Below are positions 26,944-36,443 of a stretch of 64,000 nucleotides of DNA, piece by piece (the first letter of the stretch is position 1; each line of letters starts with the position of its first letter). Below the pieces are notes generated by a model that was not told the DNA's origin, did no database searches, and was given only the letters and a program-made list of their open reading frames with translations. Origin of the DNA: Dyadobacter bucti (GTDB lineage Bacteria; Bacteroidota; Bacteroidia; Cytophagales; Spirosomataceae). The stretch is taken from positions 248,001 through 312,000 of the forward strand of contig NZ_SWFP01000003.1 of assembly GCF_005869225.1 (NCBI RefSeq), given 5' to 3'. The position numbers and the translations under genes are program-made.

Positions 26944-27714
26944 TTACCAGTATTTTCCATTTCTCCGCGCGAACATAAATCCTCGGTAGAGTATCACCAG
27001 ATGATTGTAGACTGTGGGAAAAAAACCGAAGTGTTTTCTGAGTACATGAAAACGGTCAGTGAGGGAGCGGCGGTGGTTTTGGGTGGAGGTACCCCCTAGC
27101 AGATAGCGGCAAAGTATGAAATCGAGAAATTCCGTTTTGCGCGAATTTTTCAGGCATGTGATTTCCCAATCTATATCTGCGCTGAGATTGGAAACATCAT
27201 AACTTGGTGCAATGTCTTTTTTGGCAATGAATGCCTGGTGGCACACTTTCATACCAAGCCTGAAATCCTGCCATTTGAGATTTTCAGGTAGGACGTGCGG
27301 CGTAAACCGGCTTCTTAATCCAACCTCGGCACCATTTTCTTTCACAAACATAGCGTCGCTGTAATAGGTGTCTGCACGGCTTTTTAAGCGTGATAAAAGA
27401 TTCGAAAGCGTGTTCACATCATAAACCTCGTCACCAGCATTAAGAAACCAAAGGTATTTTCCGGTTGCGAGGTAAAGTCCTTTGTTCATAGCATCATACA
27501 GTCCGCGGTCTGGTTCTGAGACTACTTTGTTTATAAACTGCTCGTACCTTTTTGCAATCTGTAAAGTGCTGTCCTTCGAATTTCCGTCTATAATCAGGTA
27601 TTCGATAACCGATGGATCACTGACCTCCTGCAAAGCGTTCTGAAGACTTTTCAAAGTGCGTTCCAGAAAGTTCTCCGCGTTGTAAGTGATTGTAATAATG
27701 GTAATTAGAGGCAT
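26944..27714 (-). CDS. Glycosyltransferase family 2 (WcaA-like)
   Basis: A 256-residue GT-A-fold cytosolic transferase. The N-terminus ITIITITYNAENFLERTLKS and the nucleotide-binding IIDGNSKDSTLQIAK are typical; the DxD region reads FLNAGDEV (N-A-G-D, as in several WcaA-like enzymes) at about residues 95-102. It adds a sugar to a lipid-linked oligosaccharide; donor and acceptor are unknown. It lies 9 bases behind the GT4 gene and is the last gene of the minus-strand part of the polysaccharide cluster. Confidence 0.88.
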   Translation of the reverse strand: MPLITIITITYNAENFLERTLKSLQNALQEVSDPSVIEYLIIDGNSKDSTLQIAKRYEQFINKVVSEPDRGLYDAMNKGLYLATGKYLWFLNAGDEVYDVNTLSNLLSRLKSRADTYYSDAMFVKENGAEVGLRSRFTPHVLPENLKWQDFRLGMKVCHQAFIAKKDIAPSYDVSNLSADIDWEITCLKNSRKTEFLDFILCRYLLGGTSTQNHRRSLTDRFHVLRKHFGFFPTVYNHLVILYRGFMFARRNGKYW

Positions 27715-27723
27715 ATTTACTTA

Positions 27724-28965
27724 TTACAAAGAAGCGTATAAGGTTTGATACTGACTGGCGATTAATTTTTCAGAATAGCTATTGAGCACTTTCTTCCGGG
27801 CATTTTCAGAAATCACATTGTTTCCGTCATTCTGAAGAACCCAGGCAATACCTTCCGCCAGTGATTCGGCGGAGCCAAAGTCTGACACGAATCCGTTCAC
27901 CTGATGATCGATCATTTCGGGAATACCGCCGGTTGAGAAACCCACAGCAGGAACTCCGCATGACAACGCTTCCATGACAGTGTTTGGTAAGTTATCTTCC
28001 AGGGAGGGTACCACGATCATATTTGCAGCATTGTACGCCTTTACCATTTCTTCCGGTTGGGTGATTTTGCCAAGATAGTGTACCGGTACCGGGAAATTAC
28101 TGAAATTTTGCGGATTGGCTTTTCCAAAAATAAGCACTTCCACGTTTTCCATTACGCAGCCTGCTTGGCTGATGGCCTCTCTGAAAAAAGCAAAGCCTTT
28201 GCGCGGGTCCTGGGTGTTTGCCCCGGCAAAAAGAATCAGGTTCTTATTTTCTGGTAACCCAAGCATTTTTCGTGTTTCCAGCTTGTTATAGGGGGAAAAC
28301 AATGTTGTGTCCAGGCAATTCGGGATAGTAAGGGAAGTGTGGGGCTTTGTGAGGGCTGCGGCTTTTACCAACCCGTCGAGCCATCTGCTGGGTGATACAA
28401 GTGCGAGGTTTGCCTGATCGTAAATGAACTGTTTCTTCTCAAACTGAGAAAACGAGATGTCATATTGATCAGGTTTGGCAAGATAGGGGCAATACTGGCA
28501 GTGCGAAAGGTAATTATCGCAACCTCTGCTGTAATGGCATCCGCCGGTGAATGTCCACATATCGTGCAAAGTCCACACCACAGGCTTCCCCATAGAAAAC
28601 AGGCTTTGCAGCGATTGGAGAGATAAAAAGCCGAAGTTGACCCAATGTAAATGAATGATATCTGCTTTTTGTACCAAGGGATGCCCTGCAATATCTGCCC
28701 CTATGGCAGCCGGAGAAAAAGCAAATCTCACTGTTTTATCTTTTTCCTGAGGATAAAAATGAAGTCGCTCCGCAATGAAACGTCCGAAGTGCTTTTTCTT
28801 CTGCAATTTATTATCAGAGAGCTCAATCACCTTTTCCTCATGGCCCTGAGCCGTTGGTACCAGCATGTATGAGTCTGTTCCGTATTTCAGCAGCGCCCTG
28901 TGCAGTCGGGTAGCGGCAACACCCGCGCCTCCTTCCAGATGAAAAGTACTCAGGTGAAGTACCAT
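27724..28965 (-). CDS. Glycosyltransferase family 4
   Basis: A 413-residue GT-B-fold enzyme. The acceptor domain starts VLHLSTFHLEGGAGVAATRLH with the glycine-rich loop; the C-terminal donor domain has the GT4 signature with the conserved Glu pair in VVPSLEDNLPNTVMEALSCG, followed by PAVGFSTGGIPEMI. Cysteine-rich HYSRGCDNYLSHCQYCPYL around residue 150 is found in a subgroup of polysaccharide GT4s. Probable role: elongation of the surface polysaccharide repeat unit. Co-transcribed with the GT2 gene downstream. Confidence 0.9.
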   Translation of the reverse strand: MVLHLSTFHLEGGAGVAATRLHRALLKYGTDSYMLVPTAQGHEEKVIELSDNKLQKKKHFGRFIAERLHFYPQEKDKTVRFAFSPAAIGADIAGHPLVQKADIIHLHWVNFGFLSLQSLQSLFSMGKPVVWTLHDMWTFTGGCHYSRGCDNYLSHCQYCPYLAKPDQYDISFSQFEKKQFIYDQANLALVSPSRWLDGLVKAAALTKPHTSLTIPNCLDTTLFSPYNKLETRKMLGLPENKNLILFAGANTQDPRKGFAFFREAISQAGCVMENVEVLIFGKANPQNFSNFPVPVHYLGKITQPEEMVKAYNAANMIVVPSLEDNLPNTVMEALSCGVPAVGFSTGGIPEMIDHQVNGFVSDFGSAESLAEGIAWVLQNDGNNVISENARKKVLNSYSEKLIASQYQTLYASL

Positions 28966-29081
28966 TTATATATTAGATTGTTGACAATTGCATTCATCCG
29001 GGTAAAATTAAATAGTTCTGCCGGTAAATAATTTTTATTCGTTAAAACTATCTTTAACAAAAAATAAGCAACTGAGGGATA

Positions 29082-29987
29082 ATGTCTAGCGAAAAAAGAA
29101 GCCACGAGGCGCATTCGGGTTGGTTTGAGGTACAGTATGCAACCAAAGAGGCAAAGGATAAGGCAATAGAATTGTGGGAATATGATGAGCAGCACAACAC
29201 AATTAATCATTGGATACACCAACGTCAGCTACAACTAGCCAATCCCTTTTTATCGGAGCCAAAATCATGGCTTACCGTAGGAGATGGATATGGTTTCGAT
29301 GCTAATTTTTTTTACAAACGGGGTCTGGATGTTACCGCCACTGATATAGCAGGAACGTTTTTGCCGCTTGCGCAGTCCCGCGGTTTCCTGGGCAAATATT
29401 CTGTTGAGAATGTGGAAAAGCTCAGCTTTCAGGATGATAGTTTTGACTATGTTTTTTGCAAAGAAGCCTATCACCACTTTCCGAGGCCGTATCTTGGTGT
29501 TTATGAGATGCTTAGGGTTGCAAGAGAAGCTGTGATATTGGTAGAACCACACGATCCTATATCAAAAATGCCATTTCTGCTGGCGCTGAGAAATATTTTT
29601 GACCGCTGGGATACTTCATTGTTACAAAAATACTGGAAGAACAGGTACTCGTTTGAAGAAGTTGGTAATTACGTGTTCAAGCTATCGGAGCGGGAGATGG
29701 ATAAGCTGGCCAACGGTATGGGATTGCCGATGGTGGCTTTCAAAGGGATCAACAATAACTATTACCACCCCTCATACGGCCGGGAAAAAGCGGATGATTC
29801 TTCAAAAGCATTCAGGAAAATTAAACGTAAATTGGCTTTTCACGATTTTCTGACAAGATTTTCTTTTATGCCCTCGCAAATACTTTGCGCTGTCATCTTC
29901 AAGAAAATACCTTCTGAAAAAGTAATGGCGGAAATGAAAAAGGAAGGATTTCAAATTCACGTTTTCCCGCCTAACCCTTACGTATAA
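29082..29987 (+). CDS. Class I SAM-dependent methyltransferase
   Basis: A 301-residue protein with a UbiE/Methyltransf_11-type core. Motif I is SWLTVGDGYGFDANFF (a G-x-G-x-G variant), the acidic residue after strand 2 is in VTATDIAG, and FDYVFCKEAYHHF is motif IV/post-I. It sits divergently beside GT genes, so it probably methylates a sugar of the surface glycan (inference). Convergent with the ORF6N gene. Confidence 0.82.
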   Translation: MSSEKRSHEAHSGWFEVQYATKEAKDKAIELWEYDEQHNTINHWIHQRQLQLANPFLSEPKSWLTVGDGYGFDANFFYKRGLDVTATDIAGTFLPLAQSRGFLGKYSVENVEKLSFQDDSFDYVFCKEAYHHFPRPYLGVYEMLRVAREAVILVEPHDPISKMPFLLALRNIFDRWDTSLLQKYWKNRYSFEEVGNYVFKLSEREMDKLANGMGLPMVAFKGINNNYYHPSYGREKADDSSKAFRKIKRKLAFHDFLTRFSFMPSQILCAVIFKKIPSEKVMAEMKKEGFQIHVFPPNPYV

Positions 29988-29993
29988 TGGTTT

Positions 29994-30494
29994 TCAGTTT
30001 TCATCATTTTTAAAGCCGATCTGCTTTCTTTCCTTTTGCGGCGGGTCAATGAGGAGATTTAGGGTTTGGTGAATGTCGTGGAATTTCATATCCATTTCAT
30101 TTTCCAGGGTTTCAATTCTGGTTTTTAATTCTTTCGAATCCATGTAGTACTGGCGTAGCATCACAAAAGCGCGCATAATGGTGATATTTACCTGCAATGC
30201 TTTTTTGCTTTTCAAAACACTGGATAACATTGCGACGCCTTGTTCTGTGAAAGCGAAAGGTGCGGCGCCTCCAAAATAGCTTTTAGATGGTATCACAATT
30301 TGTGATACCAAGTATTCGATTTCATTTTCTGTAATCTGAAACATAAAATCGTTGGGAAAGCGGTCGATGTTACGACGGACTGCCTGTTTCAAAACTCTCG
30401 TTTCGACCTCATATAATGCGGCAAGGTCAAAATCAAAAATTACTTTCTGTCCTCTCAGGGTAAGTACCTTACTTTGGATGACTGCTAAATCCAT
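29994..30494 (-). CDS. ORF6N domain DNA-binding protein
   Basis: A 166-residue protein. The ORF6N domain covers about residues 5-90, with VLTLRGQKVIFDFDLAALY, TRVLKQAVRRNIDRFP and the phage-antirepressor-like FAFTEQGVAMLSSVL; a coiled coil (LKTRIETLENEMDMKFHDIHQ) follows. ORF6N is a phage/mobile-element-derived DNA-binding module. ATG 30494 (MDLAVIQSK) is chosen over 30548, which adds 18 non-conserved residues. Alone inside a polysaccharide cluster, it may be a stray acquisition or a regulator. The motifs listed are separate. Confidence 0.85.
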   Translation of the reverse strand: MDLAVIQSKVLTLRGQKVIFDFDLAALYEVETRVLKQAVRRNIDRFPNDFMFQITENEIEYLVSQIVIPSKSYFGGAAPFAFTEQGVAMLSSVLKSKKALQVNITIMRAFVMLRQYYMDSKELKTRIETLENEMDMKFHDIHQTLNLLIDPPQKERKQIGFKNDEN

Positions 30495-30590
30495 AAAAAC
30501 AAGTTTGGTTAAAATGCCTTTACGTTCGGACTGACGATGCGGAGGCATTAGTTTTATCTAATACGCTGCATCTTGTCCAAAGTCACAGGA

Positions 30591-31397
30591 TTATTCTCGC
30601 CAACCAAAAATATTCAGTTGCAGGTCCATCACATCATTATCCCTGTAGCGATGGTTGGTAAATGGTTGGAGCCGGTGCTGATTGGTGTCAATAAAATAGC
30701 GGAAGTCGTTTTCTTCAAAAATCTGGATGATATTGGCCAGCCCCTGCGGATGGCCGAGGTAGGAGTGGAACTCTACGAAGAGGTTTTTTACATGCCCCAG
30801 CGCGTGCCGGCAATCATGAAGCACTTCTTTTTCAGCTCCTTCGATGTCAATTTTCAAAAAATCAATCTGGCTTTCATACAAGAGGAAATCTTTCAGGCGA
30901 ACGGAAGGGATCTTTTTCTTTTCGGAAGTGGAGTATATAGACGAAGAGTCCGCCGACTCACTTCCCAAAAGTACACCGCCTTCATCAATCCAGACAGCTT
31001 TTTCAATGACATTGACGTTCTCAACTGCATTGGCTTTCAGATTGTAGTCCAGTAGGGAGGCTATTTCCGGTTCGGCTTCGAAAGCAGTGATTTTCGCCTT
31101 TGGGAAAAGTTTTTTGAAATATAGCACACTCATTCCCACATTCGCCCCGCAGTCAAAAATCACGGGTTCCGGGTTAGTACTTTCAAAGTGGTAAAATTCA
31201 TCTGCGAAAATCTCTTTGTGCTGCCAGAGGAATGACATCACGTCCGGTACTTTCAGCTGGTACCCGCCAAACGCTACATTGGTCAGCTTATGACGCGGGC
31301 TGTTCCCGTATTGGAACAACAGCTTCATAAACTCGCGGTTCGTTTGCGTTCGCAGAGAATGATAGGGTTCTTTCAGTAAATAGCGCAGCCAGTACAT
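30591..31397 (-). CDS. FkbM-family methyltransferase
   Basis: A 268-residue SAM-dependent O-methyltransferase. Motif I is VIFDCGANVGMSVLYFKK; the next acidic ribose-binding residue is in ITAFEAEPE; the FkbM hallmark is FLKIDIEGAEKEVL. FkbM enzymes methylate hydroxyl groups on sugars or polyketides; in this cluster a sugar O-methylation is likely. First of three closely spaced minus-strand genes read after the GT-like gene (gap of 28 bases). Confidence 0.9.
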   Translation of the reverse strand: MYWLRYLLKEPYHSLRTQTNREFMKLLFQYGNSPRHKLTNVAFGGYQLKVPDVMSFLWQHKEIFADEFYHFESTNPEPVIFDCGANVGMSVLYFKKLFPKAKITAFEAEPEIASLLDYNLKANAVENVNVIEKAVWIDEGGVLLGSESADSSSIYSTSEKKKIPSVRLKDFLLYESQIDFLKIDIEGAEKEVLHDCRHALGHVKNLFVEFHSYLGHPQGLANIIQIFEENDFRYFIDTNQHRLQPFTNHRYRDNDVMDLQLNIFGWRE

Positions 31398-31425
31398 ACA
31401 ATAGCGAGTTCTTTTCTGGTTCAGA

Positions 31426-32328
31426 TCAAAGCTGATACTTCAACCAATTTTTTATTTTCAGATAAAAAGGAAGACGATAATAGTCACCAAACAGTTTGAT
31501 CATTTCTGCATCGGGTTGGATGTTGGGGTCAATTTCAATCTTTTCGGGATTCATATCTTCACCGTAATACCCAGTTTTGAATGTAAAGTTAGTCCCGCTG
31601 CCGTCAGTGCCTATATTTTTAATTTTGGACCGGACAGGGTAAACTCCGAATGCATTGTTTTTGAACTGACAATAAGTCCATCGGATTGCCCAGGAATCGA
31701 TTACTTTTTGCTGTTGTTTGACCAGCATTGGCCAAAGGTCTTCGCCTCCCTTTGCAAACTCTTTGACTTTGTTCCTGTCTTTTTTCAATGATACAAAATC
31801 AGAAACTGACCAATCGGCTTTATTCCACCTGTCAATCCATGTACCCCAACCCCAGGAACTTGCCCTGGGGGCCAGAAAGAGATCTTTTCCATAACCCGCA
31901 GGAAACGGGATCGGCGGACAATAGGCAGTAACTGAAAATATATCAGCCCGGGATTGATATGTGTCCAATGCTTCGTTCATAAAAGCCAGAAAATCCGGTG
32001 TCGTCAGCATATCGTCCTCCAATACAATGATCTTCCCCTGCAATTTCAGAACTTCGCTCACCCCTTTGATCACCGATATGGCGAGGCCGTTATTTCTGTC
32101 GGCCTCAACTACTTTGATGTCTTTGAATCCTTTAAGTTCTCGCAGATATCCCCTTATTTCTTTTACCAGAGGCTTATCTGATTCATGCCTGGGCCCGTCG
32201 GAATAAATAATCAGATTGCTTCCGGAAGCCAGCGTGTTGTGCTGCAAAGCTTCAATCGTCTGACGCAAATGCCAGGGGCGGTTGTAGCAGAACAAAACGA
32301 TGGGGGCAAGATTAACCGGCGAGGTCAT
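31426..32328 (-). CDS. GT-A-fold glycosyltransferase
   Basis: A 300-residue putative sugar transferase. It opens with PIVLFCYNRPWHLRQTIEAL, has a GT-A metal site IIVLEDDML (D-D, about residue 105) and the conserved ASSWGWGTWIDRWNKADW seen in Bacteroidota sugar transferases of GNT-I-like type. No membrane span. The donor cannot be read from the sequence. 2 bases from the preceding methyltransferase gene, so translationally coupled. Confidence 0.82.
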   Translation of the reverse strand: MTSPVNLAPIVLFCYNRPWHLRQTIEALQHNTLASGSNLIIYSDGPRHESDKPLVKEIRGYLRELKGFKDIKVVEADRNNGLAISVIKGVSEVLKLQGKIIVLEDDMLTTPDFLAFMNEALDTYQSRADIFSVTAYCPPIPFPAGYGKDLFLAPRASSWGWGTWIDRWNKADWSVSDFVSLKKDRNKVKEFAKGGEDLWPMLVKQQQKVIDSWAIRWTYCQFKNNAFGVYPVRSKIKNIGTDGSGTNFTFKTGYYGEDMNPEKIEIDPNIQPDAEMIKLFGDYYRLPFYLKIKNWLKYQL

Positions 32329-32330
32329 GA

Positions 32331-32945
32331 TTAGCTCTTAAAGGCATCAATAATCAGAGAAGTATAGCCTAGCTTGCCATTTTGGTTCCGGCTGTCATGA
32401 TCAGCGGAACGTCTGATCATGCCGTCTTCCGGTTTCCAGGGATTTTTATGGAACTCACCGTTTTCATCAAAATATTCGAGTGGCTTTACCTTAAACCCTA
32501 TTTCTTCTAAAAAACCGGACATCAGTTTGTAGTTATAGAGGAGTTTGTGGTCGTCGGCGCCGTTTCCGGTACCACCCGGCTTTACATAATTAATGTATTC
32601 CTCGTCCGGATGAAAACCGTCCGGCACTGCAACCCGCAAAAATCCGCCGGGTTTCAGATAGGTGTAGCAGTGCCTGAATGCCAGTTTTCCCTCATCCGGT
32701 GTCAAATGTTCCCAGACGTGCTCAGCCAGAATACGGTCGATTGAGTTCTCGGGGAAGTATTTTTCCCAGTCGCTTTTTTTCAAAAGGTTTAAAGTTTCGA
32801 TGTCGGAATGGATCCATCCTTTATAAAGCGAAAACATGGAGCCAACAACCATATTCACAGGTTTGGAACGGTCATAAGAAACCAGCTGAAACAGGCTGAA
32901 AGGCTGTTTTAGAATGCCGGCAACTATTTTTTGCGTTAAAGACAT
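32331..32945 (-). CDS. Predicted SAM-dependent methyltransferase
   Basis: A 204-residue member of the small methyltransferase group common in LPS clusters (COG4627-like). Key segments are WIHSDIETLNLLKK, SIDRILAEHVWEHLTPDEG (post-motif I region) and YLKPGGFLRVAVPDG (motif III). The glycine-rich motif I is shortened, as is usual for this group. Likely acts on a sugar or a lipid-linked intermediate. Tightly followed by the GT gene; separated by 67 bases from the flippase gene. Confidence 0.78.
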   Translation of the reverse strand: MSLTQKIVAGILKQPFSLFQLVSYDRSKPVNMVVGSMFSLYKGWIHSDIETLNLLKKSDWEKYFPENSIDRILAEHVWEHLTPDEGKLAFRHCYTYLKPGGFLRVAVPDGFHPDEEYINYVKPGGTGNGADDHKLLYNYKLMSGFLEEIGFKVKPLEYFDENGEFHKNPWKPEDGMIRRSADHDSRNQNGKLGYTSLIIDAFKS

Positions 32946-33012
32946 CAGAAAAATAAATTAATTAAATGCTGGAATTCGTAATGCATTTGTTTCCTCAAAG
33001 ATAGTAATCAGC

Positions 33013-34533
33013 TTATTCACTTTTGGAAATACTCGTTTTGATCAAATTCCAGCCGGCGCTGAAACCATTTGAAATATCTTCCGAAACTTTCCAGGCAAGA
33101 ACCCCGCCGCCAAAAATAATCGTGACAATAACCGACCTGGTCAGCACATCTACCAGAATATCGGAAAGTTTGCCGGAAGAAGACGCTGGAATAAACCAGA
33201 CAGCCAGGTACGCCACTGCCGCGAGAATGATAACTTTTACGGTTCCGATTGTAAACGGCTGAATATTCATTTTGTAACGTATGAAGAACAGCTTTACTAC
33301 ATTGTAGGTTACAGTTGAAAATAACGCAGCCGCGGCAGCACCGTTGAAACCATAAATAGGGATCAGAAACTGGCTGCTGAAAAGTATCAGAACTGTGAAG
33401 AAAAGCATGAACACAATATCATAACGATAATAGCGCGAATTGGTGAGAATTTCGGTGTTCAAGCCAGTCATCATGTCCGTGATCCGGGATACGCCGACCA
33501 TCAAAACCACCCATTTTCCCTGCGCGTAAATATCGGATTTGGGGATCAGGCTGAAAATCGCATCAATGTTTGACCAGATCCCGAGGAAAAGAAACGTGCC
33601 TATGATAAAAAGGTTCAGGGACGATTTTTTGTATATGGTATCAATGTGAGCAATGTCGTTCCTGGCGTAGGCTTCTGAAATAATCGGCGCGCTGATCATC
33701 ACAATACTGTTTCTTGGTATGGAAATCACAAGGGCGATCCGTGAGGCAATATCGAAGACAGCAGTACTACCGAGCCCTCCCTGAAAAGCTGGAAGCAATA
33801 CCTTTTCGATATGTGGGAGCAAAGCTGCACTGGCGCCGCCAAGCACTACCCAGAGTCCGTAACGGTACATTTCTTTGAAAGCCGGGTGTTTTATGAAACC
33901 AAAATCAAGCGAAGTGTACAATCGTTTTTGAAAATGGAGATACACCAGCATCGCTGTAATAGCTACGCCGTAACTTACCACCGTCAGATTGACCATGGTA
34001 TCGAAAGAGATGATCTTGAAACCAAAAAGAATGACCACCAGACTGTTCGCGAGCCGTAATCCTACCTCGCGGATCAAAGAAGGTACTGCAATACGAAGAT
34101 TGATCCGGGAGTATGATTCCAGGGCCAGCAGGTAAACCATCCCAACGGTGAGCGGAATAAATACATAGTAATACCTGACCAACATCGGCGAGTGGTCGAG
34201 ATAAAACTTTAAGTACAGTGGCTTAAACAAAAGATACAGCAGGACGAAAGCGGCCAGGCCGATCAGAGGAGTGATAATGATGAACGTGAAAAGCTGCCTC
34301 CTTGAATGGTCGTCCTGAAACCTGCTGTGAAACCGCACCGCGACTGAGGGGACGCCCAGCAGGGCAAATGACATATATATTACCGGGAATGTGAGCAGGG
34401 TGGAAGCATACAAACCGAGTTGCTCCTGGGTCAGATACTGATTGTACAGTATCAGAATGTTAAAAATCCCAATGATTACACCAATATAAGAAACAATTGA
34501 GCTTTTAAATCCCTGACGTACAATAATCCCCAT
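33013..34533 (-). CDS. Polysaccharide flippase (Wzx-like, MOP superfamily)
   Basis: A 506-residue inner-membrane protein with about 12-14 hydrophobic segments; the N-terminal block IVSYIGVIIGIFNILILYNQY is typical of MOP-family oligosaccharide flippases. It should move the undecaprenyl-linked repeat unit to the periplasm. No Wzy polymerase or Wzz chain-length regulator is recognisable nearby, so these may lie outside the window. First gene of the minus-strand run 34.5-30.6 kb. Confidence 0.88.
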   Translation of the reverse strand: MGIIVRQGFKSSIVSYIGVIIGIFNILILYNQYLTQEQLGLYASTLLTFPVIYMSFALLGVPSVAVRFHSRFQDDHSRRQLFTFIIITPLIGLAAFVLLYLLFKPLYLKFYLDHSPMLVRYYYVFIPLTVGMVYLLALESYSRINLRIAVPSLIREVGLRLANSLVVILFGFKIISFDTMVNLTVVSYGVAITAMLVYLHFQKRLYTSLDFGFIKHPAFKEMYRYGLWVVLGGASAALLPHIEKVLLPAFQGGLGSTAVFDIASRIALVISIPRNSIVMISAPIISEAYARNDIAHIDTIYKKSSLNLFIIGTFLFLGIWSNIDAIFSLIPKSDIYAQGKWVVLMVGVSRITDMMTGLNTEILTNSRYYRYDIVFMLFFTVLILFSSQFLIPIYGFNGAAAAALFSTVTYNVVKLFFIRYKMNIQPFTIGTVKVIILAAVAYLAVWFIPASSSGKLSDILVDVLTRSVIVTIIFGGGVLAWKVSEDISNGFSAGWNLIKTSISKSE

Positions 34534-34659
34534 TGAGGTTCTACTTGGTTTAACAGGGCGAAATACGGTAAAAACGACAAGATAGCCTAACGAGCGTTAC
34601 TATTTAGGGGTATCGTCGTCTTAGTCTATATTTCTTTTGATGACTAAATATTATCTGGT

Positions 34660-35757
34660 TTGAAAGTTTTAAGTATCGTTGGCGCTAGGCCCAATTTTAT
34701 AAAAGTGGCCCCTATACATGCAGTTTTTCAAAAGCATCGTGATATGGAATCCAGGATCGTACATACCGGTCAGCATTATGACGACCAAATGTCTGGTATT
34801 TTTTTTGATCAGCTCAATCTGCCGCGACCGGATTATTTTCTGGGAATAAATAACGGATCTCACACAGAGCAGACCGCTGGTATCATGTTGCAATTCGAGA
34901 AGGTTATTCACACTGAAAAACCCGATATGGTACTGGTAGTAGGCGATGTAAACTCAACACTTGCCTGTGCATTGGTCGCAGCAAAAGAACAGGTTCCGGT
35001 TGTTCATGTGGAGGCAGGGCTCAGGAGCGGGGACCGGAGAATGCCGGAGGAGATCAACAGGATCATGACAGATAGCATTTCGGATCAACTGTTTGTGACT
35101 GAGCAGGCAGCTGTGGACAATCTAAGAAAAGAGAATATCCCGGCAGAAAAGATCCACTTCACCGGAAATGTATTGATTGATTCGCTGGTACGCTATCGTG
35201 CAAAGGCCTCTGAGTTAAAAATTTCTGAGCAGCTCAACTTGAGAACCAGATCATACGTATTGATGACAATGCATAGGCCAGCCAATGTGGACAACGAAAA
35301 GAGTCTGAGGCAAGTTATTGAGATAATAAAATGTGTTGCCGGAGATGTACCTGTTGTATTTCCATTGCATCCGCGTACCTTGAAAAATATAGCAGCTTTT
35401 GGATTGAAAAATGAAGTCGAACGCATAAGAGGACTTCAGATCATGAGACCGCTGGGTTATCTTGAGTTTTTGAATCTCATGGACAACGCTGCACTGGTCA
35501 TTACAGATTCAGGGGGCGTTCAGGAGGAAACCACCTTTTTAAATGTACCCTGCATCACGCTCCGGGAAAGTACGGAGCGTCCTGTTACCGTAGAAGTCGG
35601 GACAAATAATCTTTTGAATACACTGGATAAGGAAGTTGTCCGGCCTGCCATGGAATCAATACTCGGCGGATCTCCGAAAATAGGTAAAATCCCCTATTTG
35701 TGGGACGGCCAGGCTGCTGAGAGGATCGTTGCAATTTTAAGAGAAAAATACATTTAG
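34660..35757 (+). CDS. wecB: Non-hydrolysing UDP-N-acetylglucosamine 2-epimerase
   Basis: A 365-residue cytosolic enzyme interconverting UDP-GlcNAc and UDP-ManNAc, a precursor for surface glycans. Recognised by VGARPNFIK at the N-terminus, HTGQHYDDQMSGIFFDQL, VHVEAGLRSGDRRMPEEINR and ITDSGGVQEE. The start is TTG at 34660, the only codon that gives the conserved KVLSIVGARPN opening; no in-frame ATG lies upstream. Divergent from the flippase gene, with a 126-base shared leader. Confidence 0.94.
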   Translation: MKVLSIVGARPNFIKVAPIHAVFQKHRDMESRIVHTGQHYDDQMSGIFFDQLNLPRPDYFLGINNGSHTEQTAGIMLQFEKVIHTEKPDMVLVVGDVNSTLACALVAAKEQVPVVHVEAGLRSGDRRMPEEINRIMTDSISDQLFVTEQAAVDNLRKENIPAEKIHFTGNVLIDSLVRYRAKASELKISEQLNLRTRSYVLMTMHRPANVDNEKSLRQVIEIIKCVAGDVPVVFPLHPRTLKNIAAFGLKNEVERIRGLQIMRPLGYLEFLNLMDNAALVITDSGGVQEETTFLNVPCITLRESTERPVTVEVGTNNLLNTLDKEVVRPAMESILGGSPKIGKIPYLWDGQAAERIVAILREKYI

Positions 35758-35796
35758 TACGTTTGTGAGAAATTAAGGCTTGACGGCCAATCCGAA

Positions 35797-36441
35797 ATGA
35801 TCAAGATTTTAAAAAACAGTGTCTGGAGTTTGCTGAACAGTATTGGTCTGGGTGGTAGCGTCCAGCTATCCCTGGATGGTGCCCTGAAACAATATGGCTG
35901 GTTCAGAAGCTTTCACACCAAACAGTCAATTGATATCAATGGTGATCCGTTGCCATGGTATACTTATCCTTTTATCTTATTCCTCAAACCAAGAATCAAA
36001 TCTCATTTTGAAGTATTTGAGTATGGTTCAGGTAACTCGACGAGATGGTACGCCGGTCAGGTAAAACATATTACTGCGGTTGAGCACGACAGTGACTGGA
36101 TCAGGCAGATAAGTTCCAAGCTTCCGGCGAATGCGAAAATACTCGAAAAGCCTTTGGGAGATTCCTATGTTAAATCGGTGCAGTCCACAGGAGAGCTATA
36201 CCATATCATAGCTGTCGCTGGCCCAAACCGGGTTAAATGTGCCAGTTTTGCGATCGATTTTCTGACGGACGACGGCGTTCTCATTCTTGACAATTCAGAG
36301 AGACATTGGTATCAGACGGCTAAAGAATATCTGGCCGGAAGAGGTTTCAGGAGACTGGATTTTATTGGAATGGCGCCGATCGTGGGCATTGAAACCTGCA
36401 CCAGTGTATTTTACCGGGATAATAATTGCCTGGGCATCTGA
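35797..36441 (+). CDS. SAM-dependent methyltransferase-like protein of a glycan cluster
   Basis: A 214-residue protein with a degenerate Rossmann methyltransferase pattern: FEVFEYGSGNSTRWYAG as motif I, ITAVEHDSDWIRQ as the acidic motif, YHIIAVAGPNRVKCAS and DDGVLILDNSE as motifs IV-V. It probably binds SAM; substrate unknown. 39 bases after wecB and therefore likely co-transcribed; ends 2 bases from the convergent GNAT-like gene. Confidence 0.7.
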   Translation: MIKILKNSVWSLLNSIGLGGSVQLSLDGALKQYGWFRSFHTKQSIDINGDPLPWYTYPFILFLKPRIKSHFEVFEYGSGNSTRWYAGQVKHITAVEHDSDWIRQISSKLPANAKILEKPLGDSYVKSVQSTGELYHIIAVAGPNRVKCASFAIDFLTDDGVLILDNSERHWYQTAKEYLAGRGFRRLDFIGMAPIVGIETCTSVFYRDNNCLGI

Positions 36442-36443
36442 TT

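Noticed and set aside
26878..27099. 73-codon frame from the SusC upstream region into the GT2 gene
   Set aside because: Overlaps the palindrome region and then runs antisense to the GT2 coding sequence; no protein-like pattern.
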